NCBI GenBank assembly: GCA_027452165.1
Contig: DAIDGX010000008.1
Coordinates: 1-64,000 of the forward strand
DNA length: 64,000 nt
Direction of reading: 5' to 3'
Source of the DNA: Vulcanimicrobiota bacterium
GTDB lineage: Bacteria > Vulcanimicrobiota > Vulcanimicrobiia > Vulcanimicrobiales > Vulcanimicrobiaceae
The notes beneath the pieces were generated by a model, which was not told where the DNA came from, searched no databases, and saw only the letters and a list, made by a program, of their open reading frames with translations. The position numbers and the translations under genes are program-made. Positions 55,445 through 63,623 of the stretch are shown in pieces (position 1 is the stretch's first letter; every line of letters begins with the position of its first letter).

Positions 55445-55924
55445 ATGCAGTTACGAATGTTGGCCGCCGGTCTGGTGGCGACGGCGGGGGTGCTGGCGCT
55501 TGCCGCGTGCGGCGGCGGGGGCACGACGATCGTTACCCCGGCGCCCGGCCCAACCTGTCTTCCGACGAGCGTGAACAGCGCGCTCGTCTATCCGGCCCCG
55601 GGAGCGATCGGCGTGCCGGATACGATCACGCAAATCGTCGTTGCGGTCTCGACGCCGCTGCCGAACAACGTGTACAACCTGCAACTGGAGAGCACCAGCT
55701 TCTCGGGCGGCATCGCGCAGACCGGGAACTACCTCGTGCAGATCGCGGCAAGTCAACTGCCGGCTGGATCGAAGCCCGCGACCTTCGCGAACCCCACCTA
55801 CGAGCAGGTGCAGTTGCAAACGGCCTTCGCACCGGCGACGCAGGTAAGCGGCATCGGGATCAACGTGCCGGTATCGAGTTGCACGCCGCTTGCGATTCCG
55901 GGCGCGACCTTTACGACCCAGTAG
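55445..55924 (+). CDS. Lipoprotein of unknown function
   Basis: The 159-aa product has a lipobox (GVLALAAC-GGGG), so it should be a lipid-anchored protein. The mature part has an Ig-like beta character (ALVYPAPGAIGVPDTITQIV, then NYLVQIAASQLPAGSKPA) often found in bacterial Ig-type domains, but no family is certain. It starts directly after the hslU TAA. A terminal Cys (SSCTPL) may pair with the one at CLPT. It overlaps the convergent yhhN gene by 14 nt. Confidence 0.8.
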   Translation: MQLRMLAAGLVATAGVLALAACGGGGTTIVTPAPGPTCLPTSVNSALVYPAPGAIGVPDTITQIVVAVSTPLPNNVYNLQLESTSFSGGIAQTGNYLVQIAASQLPAGSKPATFANPTYEQVQLQTAFAPATQVSGIGINVPVSSCTPLAIPGATFTTQ

Positions 55925-56474
55925 CCCGGTCGCGTAGGATGCCCGCGACGATCAGCATCTGGGCGGCATAGTAGGTCGCGAGCACGACGGGCGGGGTGTC
56001 GATCGGCGCAAGCGGCGATGCGGGCCAGAACCGCGCGAACGCGAGCAACATATCCGAGGTGACGAAGAGCGCCCCACCGGCTGCCGTCATCGCACCGGAG
56101 CGAGTGGCGAAGGACGCCATCGTGACGAGCACCACGCTGTATGCGACGAGGGGCAGGGCGAAGGCGCCTGCCTTGGGCGCGAGCATCGCGAGCACGCTCA
56201 ACGCCACGAGGGCGTAGAGCGCGGCGAGGATCGCGGTGTACGGACGGCGAGATCCGCAGCGCGAGAAGGCGGCGATGTAGCACGCGTGCATGGCGACGAA
56301 CGCGAGCATCCCGCAGAGAAACGCGCCGTCACCCGCGCGCAGCAGGATGGCGTCGCCGGTTGCGGCACAGACGAGGCCGGCGGCGAGGAGGCGCGCGGGT
56401 CCGCCGCTGCGCCAGGCCAGGAGGCCGAGCGCAAGCGCGGGCAGGGGCTTGAGCAGTGCGACCAAGGCGAGCAT
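55911..56474 (-). CDS. YhhN-family membrane protein (lysoplasmalogenase-like)
   Basis: The 187-aa protein has about seven membrane helices. LVALLKPLPALALGLLAWRS, AAGLVCAATGDAILL and FVTSDMLLAFARFW contain the family's conserved acidic residues, and YYAAQMLIVAGILRD is the usual end. Relatives include mammalian TMEM86 lysoplasmalogenase. ATG 56474 is chosen; 56510 would overlap the def start. It is divergent from def. Confidence 0.85.
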   Translation of the reverse strand: MLALVALLKPLPALALGLLAWRSGGPARLLAAGLVCAATGDAILLRAGDGAFLCGMLAFVAMHACYIAAFSRCGSRRPYTAILAALYALVALSVLAMLAPKAGAFALPLVAYSVVLVTMASFATRSGAMTAAGGALFVTSDMLLAFARFWPASPLAPIDTPPVVLATYYAAQMLIVAGILRDRATGS

Positions 56475-56508
56475 GAGGCGCCCGCTTCGCGGTGTAGAAT
56501 AGGAGCCC

Positions 56509-57033
56509 ATGCCCTACATCCGCGAGATCATCCATGACGGCCATCCGACGCTGCGCAAAGTGGCGAAGAAGGTGGACCCGAAGGAGATTCACGACCCGCT
56601 CTTCCAGCAACTGATCGACGACATGTTCGAGACGATGTACGCTGCGCCGGGCGTCGGCCTGGCCGCGCCGCAGGTGAACGTCTCCAAGCGCCTGTTCGTG
56701 ATGGACGTGCAAGACGACGAGCACGAACCGGCGGTGGTCATCAATCCGAAGGTCGAGCTTGCGCAGGACGAGGTGGAGATGACCGAAGGTTGTCTCTCGG
56801 TGCCGGGATACGTGGGCGAGATCACGCGGTTCGATCATGTGGCGATCACCGGTCTCGATCGCCACGGTCAGAAGATCCGCCTGGAGGGGCGAGGCCTCTT
56901 CGCGCAGTGCTTGCAGCACGAAATCGATCACTTGAACGGCGTACTCTACGTCGATCGCGCGAAGAACGTGCGCATTCCGGAGACCGAAGAAGAACAACAG
57001 ATCGCGGACGCCGCGCAAGCCGAAGCGTCCTGA
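56509..57033 (+). CDS. def: Peptide deformylase
   Basis: The 174-aa metallo-enzyme removes the N-formyl group from new proteins. The three motifs are GVGLAAPQ, EGCLSVPG and QHEIDHLNG. A start ATG at 56509 follows AGGAG by 3 nt, and TAGAAT (56495-56500) could be its -10. fmt begins after 8 nt and uses the opposite reaction, so the pair is a functional unit. Confidence 0.96.
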   Translation: MPYIREIIHDGHPTLRKVAKKVDPKEIHDPLFQQLIDDMFETMYAAPGVGLAAPQVNVSKRLFVMDVQDDEHEPAVVINPKVELAQDEVEMTEGCLSVPGYVGEITRFDHVAITGLDRHGQKIRLEGRGLFAQCLQHEIDHLNGVLYVDRAKNVRIPETEEEQQIADAAQAEAS

Positions 57034-57041
57034 CGCGCACC

Positions 57042-57881
57042 GTGCGTTCGCTGTTTTTCGGAACGAGCGCGTTCGCCGTTCCGAGCTTGCGCATCGTCGC
57101 TGCGAAAACCGATTGCGTGGGCGTGGTCACCCAACCGGATCGTCCGGCCGGACGCGGGCACAAACTGACGCCAACCCCGGTGAAGATCGCGGCGCTGGAA
57201 TTGGGGCTGCGTGTGTACGAACCGGTGCGACTCAAGCCGTTCGTCGAGGCGATTGCATCCGAAGGTCCGTTCGATCTCTTTGCGCTCGCGTCGTACGGAC
57301 GCATCCTGCCGCAAGCGCTCCTCGACGTGCCGCGGTTGGGTGCGCTCAACGTGCATCCTTCGCTCTTGCCGCGCTATCGCGGCGCCACGCCGATTCAAAC
57401 CGCGCTGCGCAATGGCGAAGCGACGACGGGCGTGAGCATCATGCTGATGGACGCGGGGATGGATACCGGCGATCTCGTGCTCCAGGAGCCGGTGGCGATC
57501 GAGGAGGCGGAAACGTACGGTGAATTGCACGATCGTCTTGCCGCGATCGGCGCGGCGATGCTCGGGCGAGCTATCGAACTCGCGGCGCAAGGACCGCTGC
57601 CGCGCCGTCCGCAATCGGGTGAGGCAAGCCTCACGTCGCCGATTACGAAAGATGATACGATCGTGAATGTACAATGGCCCGCGCAGCGCGTGGTACGGAT
57701 CGTACGCGCCTTTTCTCCGCAACCGGGCGCGCGTGCGGATATCGACGGCGAGAGCGTGAAGATATTGCGCGCGCATGTCGAAGGCGACGAGCTTGTTTTG
57801 GACGAGGTGATCGCGCCGAATCGCGGTCGCATGACGGGTGATGCATATCTGCGCTCGCGTGGAATGCGGGGGCACGCATGA
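57042..57881 (+). CDS. fmt: Methionyl-tRNA formyltransferase
   Basis: The 279-aa enzyme formylates initiator Met-tRNA. MRSLFFGTSAFAVPSLRIVA is the N-terminus, LNVHPSLLPRYRGATPIQTA the formyl-folate and catalytic block, IMLMDAGMDTGDLVLQ the Asp site. The C-terminal OB-like part is shorter than usual (family about 310 aa) but holds the VEGDELVLDEVIAPNRGRMT strand. GTG 57042 is the natural start. rsmB overlaps by ATGA. Confidence 0.94.
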   Translation: MRSLFFGTSAFAVPSLRIVAAKTDCVGVVTQPDRPAGRGHKLTPTPVKIAALELGLRVYEPVRLKPFVEAIASEGPFDLFALASYGRILPQALLDVPRLGALNVHPSLLPRYRGATPIQTALRNGEATTGVSIMLMDAGMDTGDLVLQEPVAIEEAETYGELHDRLAAIGAAMLGRAIELAAQGPLPRRPQSGEASLTSPITKDDTIVNVQWPAQRVVRIVRAFSPQPGARADIDGESVKILRAHVEGDELVLDEVIAPNRGRMTGDAYLRSRGMRGHA

Positions 57882-59209
57882 ACGCTCGCGAGGTAGCGCT
57901 GCAAACGGTTCGCGACGTGTTCCCGCTGCCGGGAGCCGGCATGGAGCGGGGAGCCCAGGAAGCGCTCGACTATCGCGCGACCAAAGCCCACCTCGACGCA
58001 CGCGACCGCGCGTTTGCAACCGAGCTTGCGTACGGTTCGATCAAGATGCGACGCGCGCTCGATTGGTATCTCGAACCGTTCATCGGCGAGCGTGCGGCGC
58101 AGTTGCCGGCAGCGATTCGCGAGATCTTGCGCCTGGGCGTATACGAACTCGTGTACACGCGCGCGGACGCGCATGCAACGGTCTTTGAGTTTGTGAATCT
58201 CGCCAAGCGTCACGGCCACCGCGGCGTTGCAAACCTGGTCAACGCCGTGCTTCGCGGCATGCTGCGCGAACGGCGCCCCGAACCGGCGCGCGAGCAGTTC
58301 GCCGACGAGGACGACTATCTTGGCACGCGCTACTCGCTGCCGTCCTGGATCGTACGGCAGTTTCGCAGCGTCTTCGGGCCGATGGCAGAGGCGGTCTGCG
58401 CCGCCGTGAATGAACCTGCACGCGCGGCGATCAGCGTCAACGCGGGCATGACGACGCCCGGCGAGGTGATCGAGCGCTTCGCGCACGAGCATGTACGTGC
58501 AATGCCCTCCTCCATCGTCGCAAGCACGCTGCTGGTCGATGATGCCGGGTACGTCCGGCGCAACGAAGCAAGCGCCGGCGGCGCGTGGTGGGTGCAATCG
58601 GAGAGTTCGGCGATGCCGGTCGATGTGCTCAACCCGCAGCCGGGCGAAGCGATTCTCGACGTGTGCAGCGGTCGCGGCAACAAGGCCCTACAGATCGGGG
58701 CGCGGCTTGCCGGTGAAGGCAGTCAGTGCTGTATCGAACTCGAACCGCGTAAGGCACACCTTGCGCAGCAGCGTCTCGCGGCGGCGGGTTTTCCGGCCGC
58801 GATGGTGCTCGGTGACGCCACGACGGAACTGCTCGCGCCGGGGCAGCGTTTCGACCGCGTGCTGGTCGATGCGCCCTGCTCCGGTATCGGCGTAATCGGG
58901 CGCCATCCGGAGGCACGCTGGAAGAAGCGGCCGAACGACGGCGAACGGCTAGCGCAGACGCAAGTGGCGATCCTCGAACGGGTCGCAACCGCAGTTCACG
59001 AAGGCGGAGCGCTGGTGTACGCCGTGTGTTCAACGGATCCGAGGGAGACGACCGACGTCATCGCATGGTTCCTCGCGCACCACAATTTCGACCGGGGGCT
59101 CATTCCTTCGGCCTACGAGCACCTGCTTACCGAGGCGGGCGATGTGCTGATCCCGCCCGGACTCGACGGACGCGACGGGTTCTTCATCGCGAGGCTCGAG
59201 CGGCGCTAG
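57878..59209 (+). CDS. rsmB: 16S rRNA m5C967 methyltransferase
   Basis: The 443-aa enzyme methylates C967 of 16S rRNA. The NusB-like N-terminus (AREVALQTVRDVF, RDRAFATELAYGSIKMRRAL, ANLVNAVLRGML) is followed by the SAM domain with ILDVCSGRGNKALQIG, VDAPCSGIGVIGRHPEARWK and the catalytic-loop YAVCSTDPRE. ATG 57878 overlaps the fmt stop. The def-fmt-rsmB order is common in Terrabacteria. Confidence 0.95.
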   Translation: MNAREVALQTVRDVFPLPGAGMERGAQEALDYRATKAHLDARDRAFATELAYGSIKMRRALDWYLEPFIGERAAQLPAAIREILRLGVYELVYTRADAHATVFEFVNLAKRHGHRGVANLVNAVLRGMLRERRPEPAREQFADEDDYLGTRYSLPSWIVRQFRSVFGPMAEAVCAAVNEPARAAISVNAGMTTPGEVIERFAHEHVRAMPSSIVASTLLVDDAGYVRRNEASAGGAWWVQSESSAMPVDVLNPQPGEAILDVCSGRGNKALQIGARLAGEGSQCCIELEPRKAHLAQQRLAAAGFPAAMVLGDATTELLAPGQRFDRVLVDAPCSGIGVIGRHPEARWKKRPNDGERLAQTQVAILERVATAVHEGGALVYAVCSTDPRETTDVIAWFLAHHNFDRGLIPSAYEHLLTEAGDVLIPPGLDGRDGFFIARLERR

Positions 59210-59231
59210 CGCGGGTAACGGAGTACGTGCG

Positions 59232-59930
59232 ATGAGCTGGTTCACCCGCATCGAGGCTGCCTGCGCCGCGTTCATCGAACGCGCGTTTGCCACGACCTTT
59301 CCGAGCGATCTCGAGCCGGCCGTCGTCGCTCGCAAACTGATCGCGACGATGGAAGCGCGTACGCGCGGCGACGAGGGGCATCTGCTCGCGCCCGGTTCGT
59401 ACGTGGTGTACGTGCATCCCGACGACTACGCCCGGTTGGCCGAACATCGCGGGTACCTCGAGCGCGAGTGGGCCGAGCTCTTGCGCGATATGGCCGGGCG
59501 CGTCGGCGTGTATTTCTACGACGGCGGCCCGAACGTGGCGATGGAATCGCGTGAGAGCGTGGCCGTGGGTATGGTCGATATCGTCGTCGCTAGCGACATG
59601 ACCGTCTCGATTCCGCGAACGAACGACGCGCCGATCGCGCGCCGGTACCACTTGCGCATGCTCAAAGGCGTGCCCGCATACGGCGTCTATTTTATCGACG
59701 AACGCGCGTCGGTCGGGCGAAGCGAGGACAGCGACATCTTCCTCGTCGATCCGAGCGTCTCGCGCAACCACGCCGAGATCGTGATCGATCGCGGCACCGT
59801 GACGTTGCGCGATTTCGGATCGACGAACGGTACCTTCGTCAACGGGGAGCGTGTGACCGAGCGCCGGCTTGCGCCGGGCGACGAGGTCATCTTCGGGAAC
59901 ACGCACATGCGCTTGGAAGCGCGCGAATGA
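59232..59930 (+). CDS. FhaA-like protein: DUF3662 plus FHA domain
   Basis: The 232-aa protein has the FhaA N-terminal domain (about 1-125; WFTRIEAACAAFIERAFATT, then LLAPGSYVVYVHPDDYARL) and a C-terminal FHA phosphothreonine-binding domain (about 145-230; VGRSEDSDIFLVDPSVSRNH, then STNGTFVNGERV). Arg, Ser, His and Asn needed for phosphothreonine binding are present. In mycobacteria FhaA binds phosphorylated wall-synthesis proteins. ATG 59232 follows GGAG. It overlaps the next FHA gene (ATGA). Confidence 0.92.
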   Translation: MSWFTRIEAACAAFIERAFATTFPSDLEPAVVARKLIATMEARTRGDEGHLLAPGSYVVYVHPDDYARLAEHRGYLEREWAELLRDMAGRVGVYFYDGGPNVAMESRESVAVGMVDIVVASDMTVSIPRTNDAPIARRYHLRMLKGVPAYGVYFIDERASVGRSEDSDIFLVDPSVSRNHAEIVIDRGTVTLRDFGSTNGTFVNGERVTERRLAPGDEVIFGNTHMRLEARE

Positions 59931-60346
59931 TCGCCGCGTCGATGCGGGTCGGTTCGCTCGAGATGCTCGCCGCGCTCGCCGTGGTCACCGCGATTGCGGC
60001 GGTGCCCCGGCGCGATGCCGTCTCCGAGATCGAACGCTTCGCACCACTGGGGGTGCGCACCACGGTCCTCGAGGGAGGCGTGACGCGCGCGTACGAAGCG
60101 GCTGCGCCCTTCGAGATCGGGCGCGGCGAGACGTGCGGCCTCGTCCTGCGCGACCCCGAGGTGAGCCGGCGCCACGCTCGCTTGGAGGCGCAACGCGGGG
60201 TTCTCTACCTGCGGGACCTGGAGAGCCGGAACGGAACCTTTTTAAACGGACGCCGGGTCACGAGCCCCATCGAAGTTCGCGTGGGGGACGAGATCGACGT
60301 CGGCGTCACCCGCATCACCGTCGAGGACCTGCAACCGTGGACGTAG
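59927..60346 (+). CDS. FhaB-like membrane-anchored FHA protein
   Basis: The 139-aa protein has one N-terminal membrane helix (SLEMLAALAVVTAIAAV) and an FHA domain (about 50-135; EIGRGETCGLVLRDPEVSRR, then LESRNGTFLNGRRV). The phosphothreonine contacts (Arg, Ser, Arg-His, Asn) are present. Like FhaB/FipA it may bind a phosphorylated kinase or divisome protein. Its overlaps with both neighbours (4 and 10 nt) argue for tight co-expression. Confidence 0.9.
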   Translation: MIAASMRVGSLEMLAALAVVTAIAAVPRRDAVSEIERFAPLGVRTTVLEGGVTRAYEAAAPFEIGRGETCGLVLRDPEVSRRHARLEAQRGVLYLRDLESRNGTFLNGRRVTSPIEVRVGDEIDVGVTRITVEDLQPWT

Positions 60347-61092
60347 CGATTCGAGGCGACCGCGCTTCGTGTCTGTCGGTGCGAATAGGGCCGCATGCGT
60401 GGCTCTTTGCGGTCGCGCGCGGCTTTGGCAGCATCGACGGCGTGGCGGCCGCTCCGGCGGCACTCGGCCGGCTGCGCGCCGAGTGCGAACGCCGCGCTCG
60501 CGGCGAGCGCTTTCGTCGTGCGATCGCGCGCACGAACACCGCCGCCGCCGCACTGCTCGGCGTACTCGCACGCGTAAACGGCGAGCTCTTTGCGCGCAGC
60601 GCCGGGAACGACGACTACGTCCCGGCGGGCTGCTCGCTCACGGCCGTGCTCGTGCTGCACGAGCATCTCTACGTGATGCATGCGGGCGGCACGGCGGCGT
60701 ACCTGGCCCATCGCGGTGAGGTGCGCGCCCTGACGGCCGACGATCTGTTGGACGATGCCGCGCTTCCGCTCTTGGGACGCGCGCTCGGCACGAGCGCCGC
60801 GCTCGACATCGCCGTTACGTGCGTTGACGTGGAGCCGGGTGACGTGATGATGTTGCTCGGGCATCGCGTGCGCGGCGAGGTGGATCGACGCGCGCTGATC
60901 GCGCACGTGGAGCGGGCGGGGCCGAGCGAGCATATGCTCGTCGTACGCTTTGACGACGGCGATGCGGCGTCGCAGGGCGCGCTCGTAGCGCACGAGGCCA
61001 AGCGCACACTGCTCTCGGTCGTGGTACGCGTGGTGCTGGCGATCGGTGCGCTCGCGACGGTGTTGATCTCGACGACGGCGTGGATACACTGA
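60337..61092 (+). CDS. PP2C-fold protein lacking metal-binding aspartates (probable pseudophosphatase)
   Basis: The 251-aa protein aligns by spacing with PP2C phosphatases of fhaA-fhaB-pstP loci. However LFAVARGFGSIDG stands where ADGMGG is expected, YVMHAGGTAAYL replaces the usual GDSRAYL, and MMLLGHRVRG replaces the SDG motif. All three metal aspartates that I can place are missing. A C-terminal membrane helix (SVVVRVVLAIGALATVLIST) anchors it with the catalytic-like domain in the cytosol. Start GTG 60337 overlaps FhaB by 10 nt; ftsW/rodA begins 13 nt before its end. It may be a sensor or scaffold and not an enzyme. No kinase gene is in view. Confidence 0.75.
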   Translation: MDVAIRGDRASCLSVRIGPHAWLFAVARGFGSIDGVAAAPAALGRLRAECERRARGERFRRAIARTNTAAAALLGVLARVNGELFARSAGNDDYVPAGCSLTAVLVLHEHLYVMHAGGTAAYLAHRGEVRALTADDLLDDAALPLLGRALGTSAALDIAVTCVDVEPGDVMMLLGHRVRGEVDRRALIAHVERAGPSEHMLVVRFDDGDAASQGALVAHEAKRTLLSVVVRVVLAIGALATVLISTTAWIH

Positions 61093-62348
61093 TCCGCGGC
61101 GCGCGCCGCGTGGTGCCGATGCTGGGCGCGCTTGCCGTGTCGGCCGTGTTGCTCGCGTTCGTGCCCCCGCACAGCCTTGGCTCGCCGTGGTTGCTCGCGC
61201 TCCTGGGCGCGCTTGCGCTCTTTTGGACCGCATGGCAGCCGCCGACGACCGTACGCGACGACTACCTTCCGGCACTTGCGGTCGTGCTCGCGGCGCTCGG
61301 GCTTGCGCTCGTGGCACGGTTGTCTCCGGCTCTTGCGCAGAAGCAAGAGATTTGGCTCCTCGTCTCGCTCGCGCTTGCGATCGCGGCGGGACCGATCTTT
61401 ACGACGTTCCGGCGATTTGCGGCGATCAAGTACCTCTGGGTCGTGGGATCGCTCGTGCTCTTTGGACTCTTGCTCGCCTTCGGACAAGAGGTCAACGGCG
61501 CGCGCTTGTGGATCAAGATCGGCCCCGTCCAGTACGAACCGGTCGAGCTCATCAAGCTCTTCATCGTGTTCTTTCTCGCGGCGTATCTGGCCGAAACCGC
61601 CGATGTGATCGCCGCAGCGCGTCCGTGGTCGGTGCGCGCGAATCTCAAATACCTCGGGCCGCTCTTCATCGGCTGGGTTGCCTCGATGGCGATTCTCGTG
61701 GTACAACGCGATTTGGGAATGGCGGCGCTGCTGCTCTCGACCTTCGCGGCGCTTCTGTACGTCGCGACGCGGCGGATCGATATCGTGATCGCGGGCGTTG
61801 GCATCTTTGCGTTGACCGCATTTTGGGCCATGCATCATTTTCCGTACGTGCAGACCCGCGTCGCGGTATGGCGCAACCCGTTCTCCGATCCGCTCGGCGC
61901 GGGGTATCAGTCCTCGCAGGCGTACTACGCCCTTGCGGCCGGCGGGATTTTCGGCACCGGTTTCGGTCTTGGCCATCCGACGTTTATCCCCGACGTCGCG
62001 ACCGATTACATCTACGCCGCGTTCTCCGAGGAGTTCGGCTTGCTCGGTGCGTTCGTGCTCATCGCGTTCTTCGCCGTGCTCGTGCGCCGCATGCTCGCCG
62101 TCGGGCGCGATCAGCCCGATCTCTACGCAAAGCTGCTCGCTACCGGTCTTGCCGCGACGCTTGGATTCCAAGTTGTCATCATCATCGGTGGCGTCATCGG
62201 TGCGTTCCCGCTCACGGGCATCACGCTACCGTTTCTTTCGTACGGGGGAAGCTCGCTCGTCGCGAATTTCCTCATGATCGCGCTCATCTGGGCGATGAGC
62301 GCTCGCGTATGCGCACCAACACGATCTCGCTCGTCGTCATCGCCTTAG
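61080..62348 (+). CDS. FtsW/RodA-family (SEDS) peptidoglycan glycosyltransferase
   Basis: The 422-aa membrane protein has about ten helices and polymerises lipid II at division or elongation. NGARLWIKIGPVQYEPVELI is the SEDS hallmark, RNPFSDPLGAGYQSSQAYYA and FIPDVATDYIYAAFSEEFG carry the catalytic-region residues (Asp in TDYIYA), and GITLPFLSYGGSSLVANFL is the last signature. Start GTG 61080 overlaps the PP2C-fold gene. The C-terminus has a short Ser/Arg tail because the next gene starts inside it. No pbpA-type transpeptidase follows. Confidence 0.94.
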   Translation: MDTLIRGARRVVPMLGALAVSAVLLAFVPPHSLGSPWLLALLGALALFWTAWQPPTTVRDDYLPALAVVLAALGLALVARLSPALAQKQEIWLLVSLALAIAAGPIFTTFRRFAAIKYLWVVGSLVLFGLLLAFGQEVNGARLWIKIGPVQYEPVELIKLFIVFFLAAYLAETADVIAAARPWSVRANLKYLGPLFIGWVASMAILVVQRDLGMAALLLSTFAALLYVATRRIDIVIAGVGIFALTAFWAMHHFPYVQTRVAVWRNPFSDPLGAGYQSSQAYYALAAGGIFGTGFGLGHPTFIPDVATDYIYAAFSEEFGLLGAFVLIAFFAVLVRRMLAVGRDQPDLYAKLLATGLAATLGFQVVIIIGGVIGAFPLTGITLPFLSYGGSSLVANFLMIALIWAMSARVCAPTRSRSSSSP

Positions 62349-63103
62349 CGCTGCTCGCCATCGGCGCGGGTTTTGTGAGCGGCGCGGCGGGAAGCCGCCC
62401 TCCGGCGGTCGTGACGTACCGGCCGCAACCGCTCGCAAGCGTGCACGCGCGCGCGGGGGCGGATGCATCGGACATTGCGGTGGATGACATCTTCAGTCGC
62501 GACGACGTTGTCGTCGATCGTCACGCGAGCGCTTCGACGACCTGGCGCCCGGCGCGCCTTGCGATCGTCGTCGGGTTATGCGGCTACTCCGTGCGGATCG
62601 AATCGGCGTTTTTGCATCTGGGAGTGCCGCTTGCGTTCGACGTGGACCCCCATGGGGCCGATGCGGTGCGTTTTGCGCATCTCGCACAAATGGCGAAGAT
62701 GCCGTTCTTCCTCCACGTGAACGACGTTCCGTCCGCGGCGATGCTCACGTCGTTGCGCGCGCGCTTCGGCACCTTTACGGGCATCGCGTCGCGCACGAGC
62801 GCGGGCATGGCGCGCGCGCTCGCCGGCACGGGCTTCACGTTCTTCGACGAACGTGGGGACGCGAATCCGACAGCCTTTTTCGCTGCGCGCGTACCGTTCG
62901 TGGCCCGCGACGGTACGGTGGACGATCGCGCCGCCGAGAGCTACATCCTGTTCATGCTGCAACGCGCCGCCGATCGCTCCGAGCACGAGGGAGCCTTGAC
63001 CTTGCTCATGCGGCCGCTGCCGGCGTCGCTTGCCGCGTTCGAGAGCTTCGTGCAAACGAGGAGTGTCCAAATCGCAGCGCTAACGCCCGAAAGCACGAAC
63101 TGA
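62309..63103 (+). CDS. Divergent polysaccharide deacetylase-like protein
   Basis: The 264-aa protein has an N-terminal membrane anchor or signal (TISLVVIALALLAIGAGFVS) and a fold like the YibQ/DUF610 group: LAIVVGLCGYSVRIES, VPLAFDVDPHGADAVRFAHL, GIASRTSAGMARALAG and FFAARVPFVARDGTVDD. The usual catalytic Asp pair (IDDLG) reads VGLCG, so catalysis is doubtful. ATG 62309 lies inside the 3' end of the SEDS gene, so both are co-translated. The position after FtsW/RodA suggests a wall link. Confidence 0.75.
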   Translation: MRTNTISLVVIALALLAIGAGFVSGAAGSRPPAVVTYRPQPLASVHARAGADASDIAVDDIFSRDDVVVDRHASASTTWRPARLAIVVGLCGYSVRIESAFLHLGVPLAFDVDPHGADAVRFAHLAQMAKMPFFLHVNDVPSAAMLTSLRARFGTFTGIASRTSAGMARALAGTGFTFFDERGDANPTAFFAARVPFVARDGTVDDRAAESYILFMLQRAADRSEHEGALTLLMRPLPASLAAFESFVQTRSVQIAALTPESTN

Positions 63104-63114
63104 AAGGAGCGAAC

Positions 63115-63621
63115 ATGGAGCGTTTTTCCAAGATCGGACTCGTCGGTGTCGCACTCGTGCTTGCGCTGGGTGCTTGCTCGAAGAGCAGTACGTCGAGCAG
63201 CACGTCGTCGGCCTCGACGGCTCCTGAAGCCACGGCAGCGGCATCGGCTGCCGCATCTCCGGCGGCATCGGTCGCTGCGGCACCGCAGAACGCTGCGGCT
63301 GCGGCAGACGGCGGTAAGGTGTATCAAACGAACTGTTCGAGTTGCCACCAAGCCGAGGGCACGGGTCTGGCCGGATCGTTCCCGCCGCTTGCGGGCAACC
63401 CAGTCGTGACGGGTGACGCGACCAAAGTGGCGCACATCGTGAAATATGGCTTGAGCGGCAACATTACGGTGGCCGGCAAGGCCTACAACGGGATGATGCC
63501 CGCGTGGGGGCAATCGCTCTCGAACGCCGACATCGCCGCGGTGCTCACGTTCATCCGCTCGTCGTGGGGGAACAAGGCCGGCGCCGTGACGGAAGCGCAG
63601 GTCGCGGGCGTAGCGCAGTAG
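63115..63621 (+). CDS. Class I cytochrome c lipoprotein
   Basis: The 168-aa protein has a lipobox (VLALGAC-SKSS), a long Ala/Ser/Pro-rich linker (about 25-65), and one cytochrome c domain with the haem motif CSSCH and the axial Met in YNGMMPAWGQSL. It should carry electrons at the membrane surface. ATG 63115 follows GAAAGGAG by 5 nt, which rules out the longer frames. Confidence 0.93.
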   Translation: MERFSKIGLVGVALVLALGACSKSSTSSSTSSASTAPEATAAASAAASPAASVAAAPQNAAAAADGGKVYQTNCSSCHQAEGTGLAGSFPPLAGNPVVTGDATKVAHIVKYGLSGNITVAGKAYNGMMPAWGQSLSNADIAAVLTFIRSSWGNKAGAVTEAQVAGVAQ

Positions 63622-63623
63622 CG

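Noticed and set aside
61187-62308. Upstream part of the frame leading into the deacetylase-like protein
   Set aside because: It overlaps the SEDS gene in another frame and lacks family similarity; ATG 62309 gives a signal anchor.
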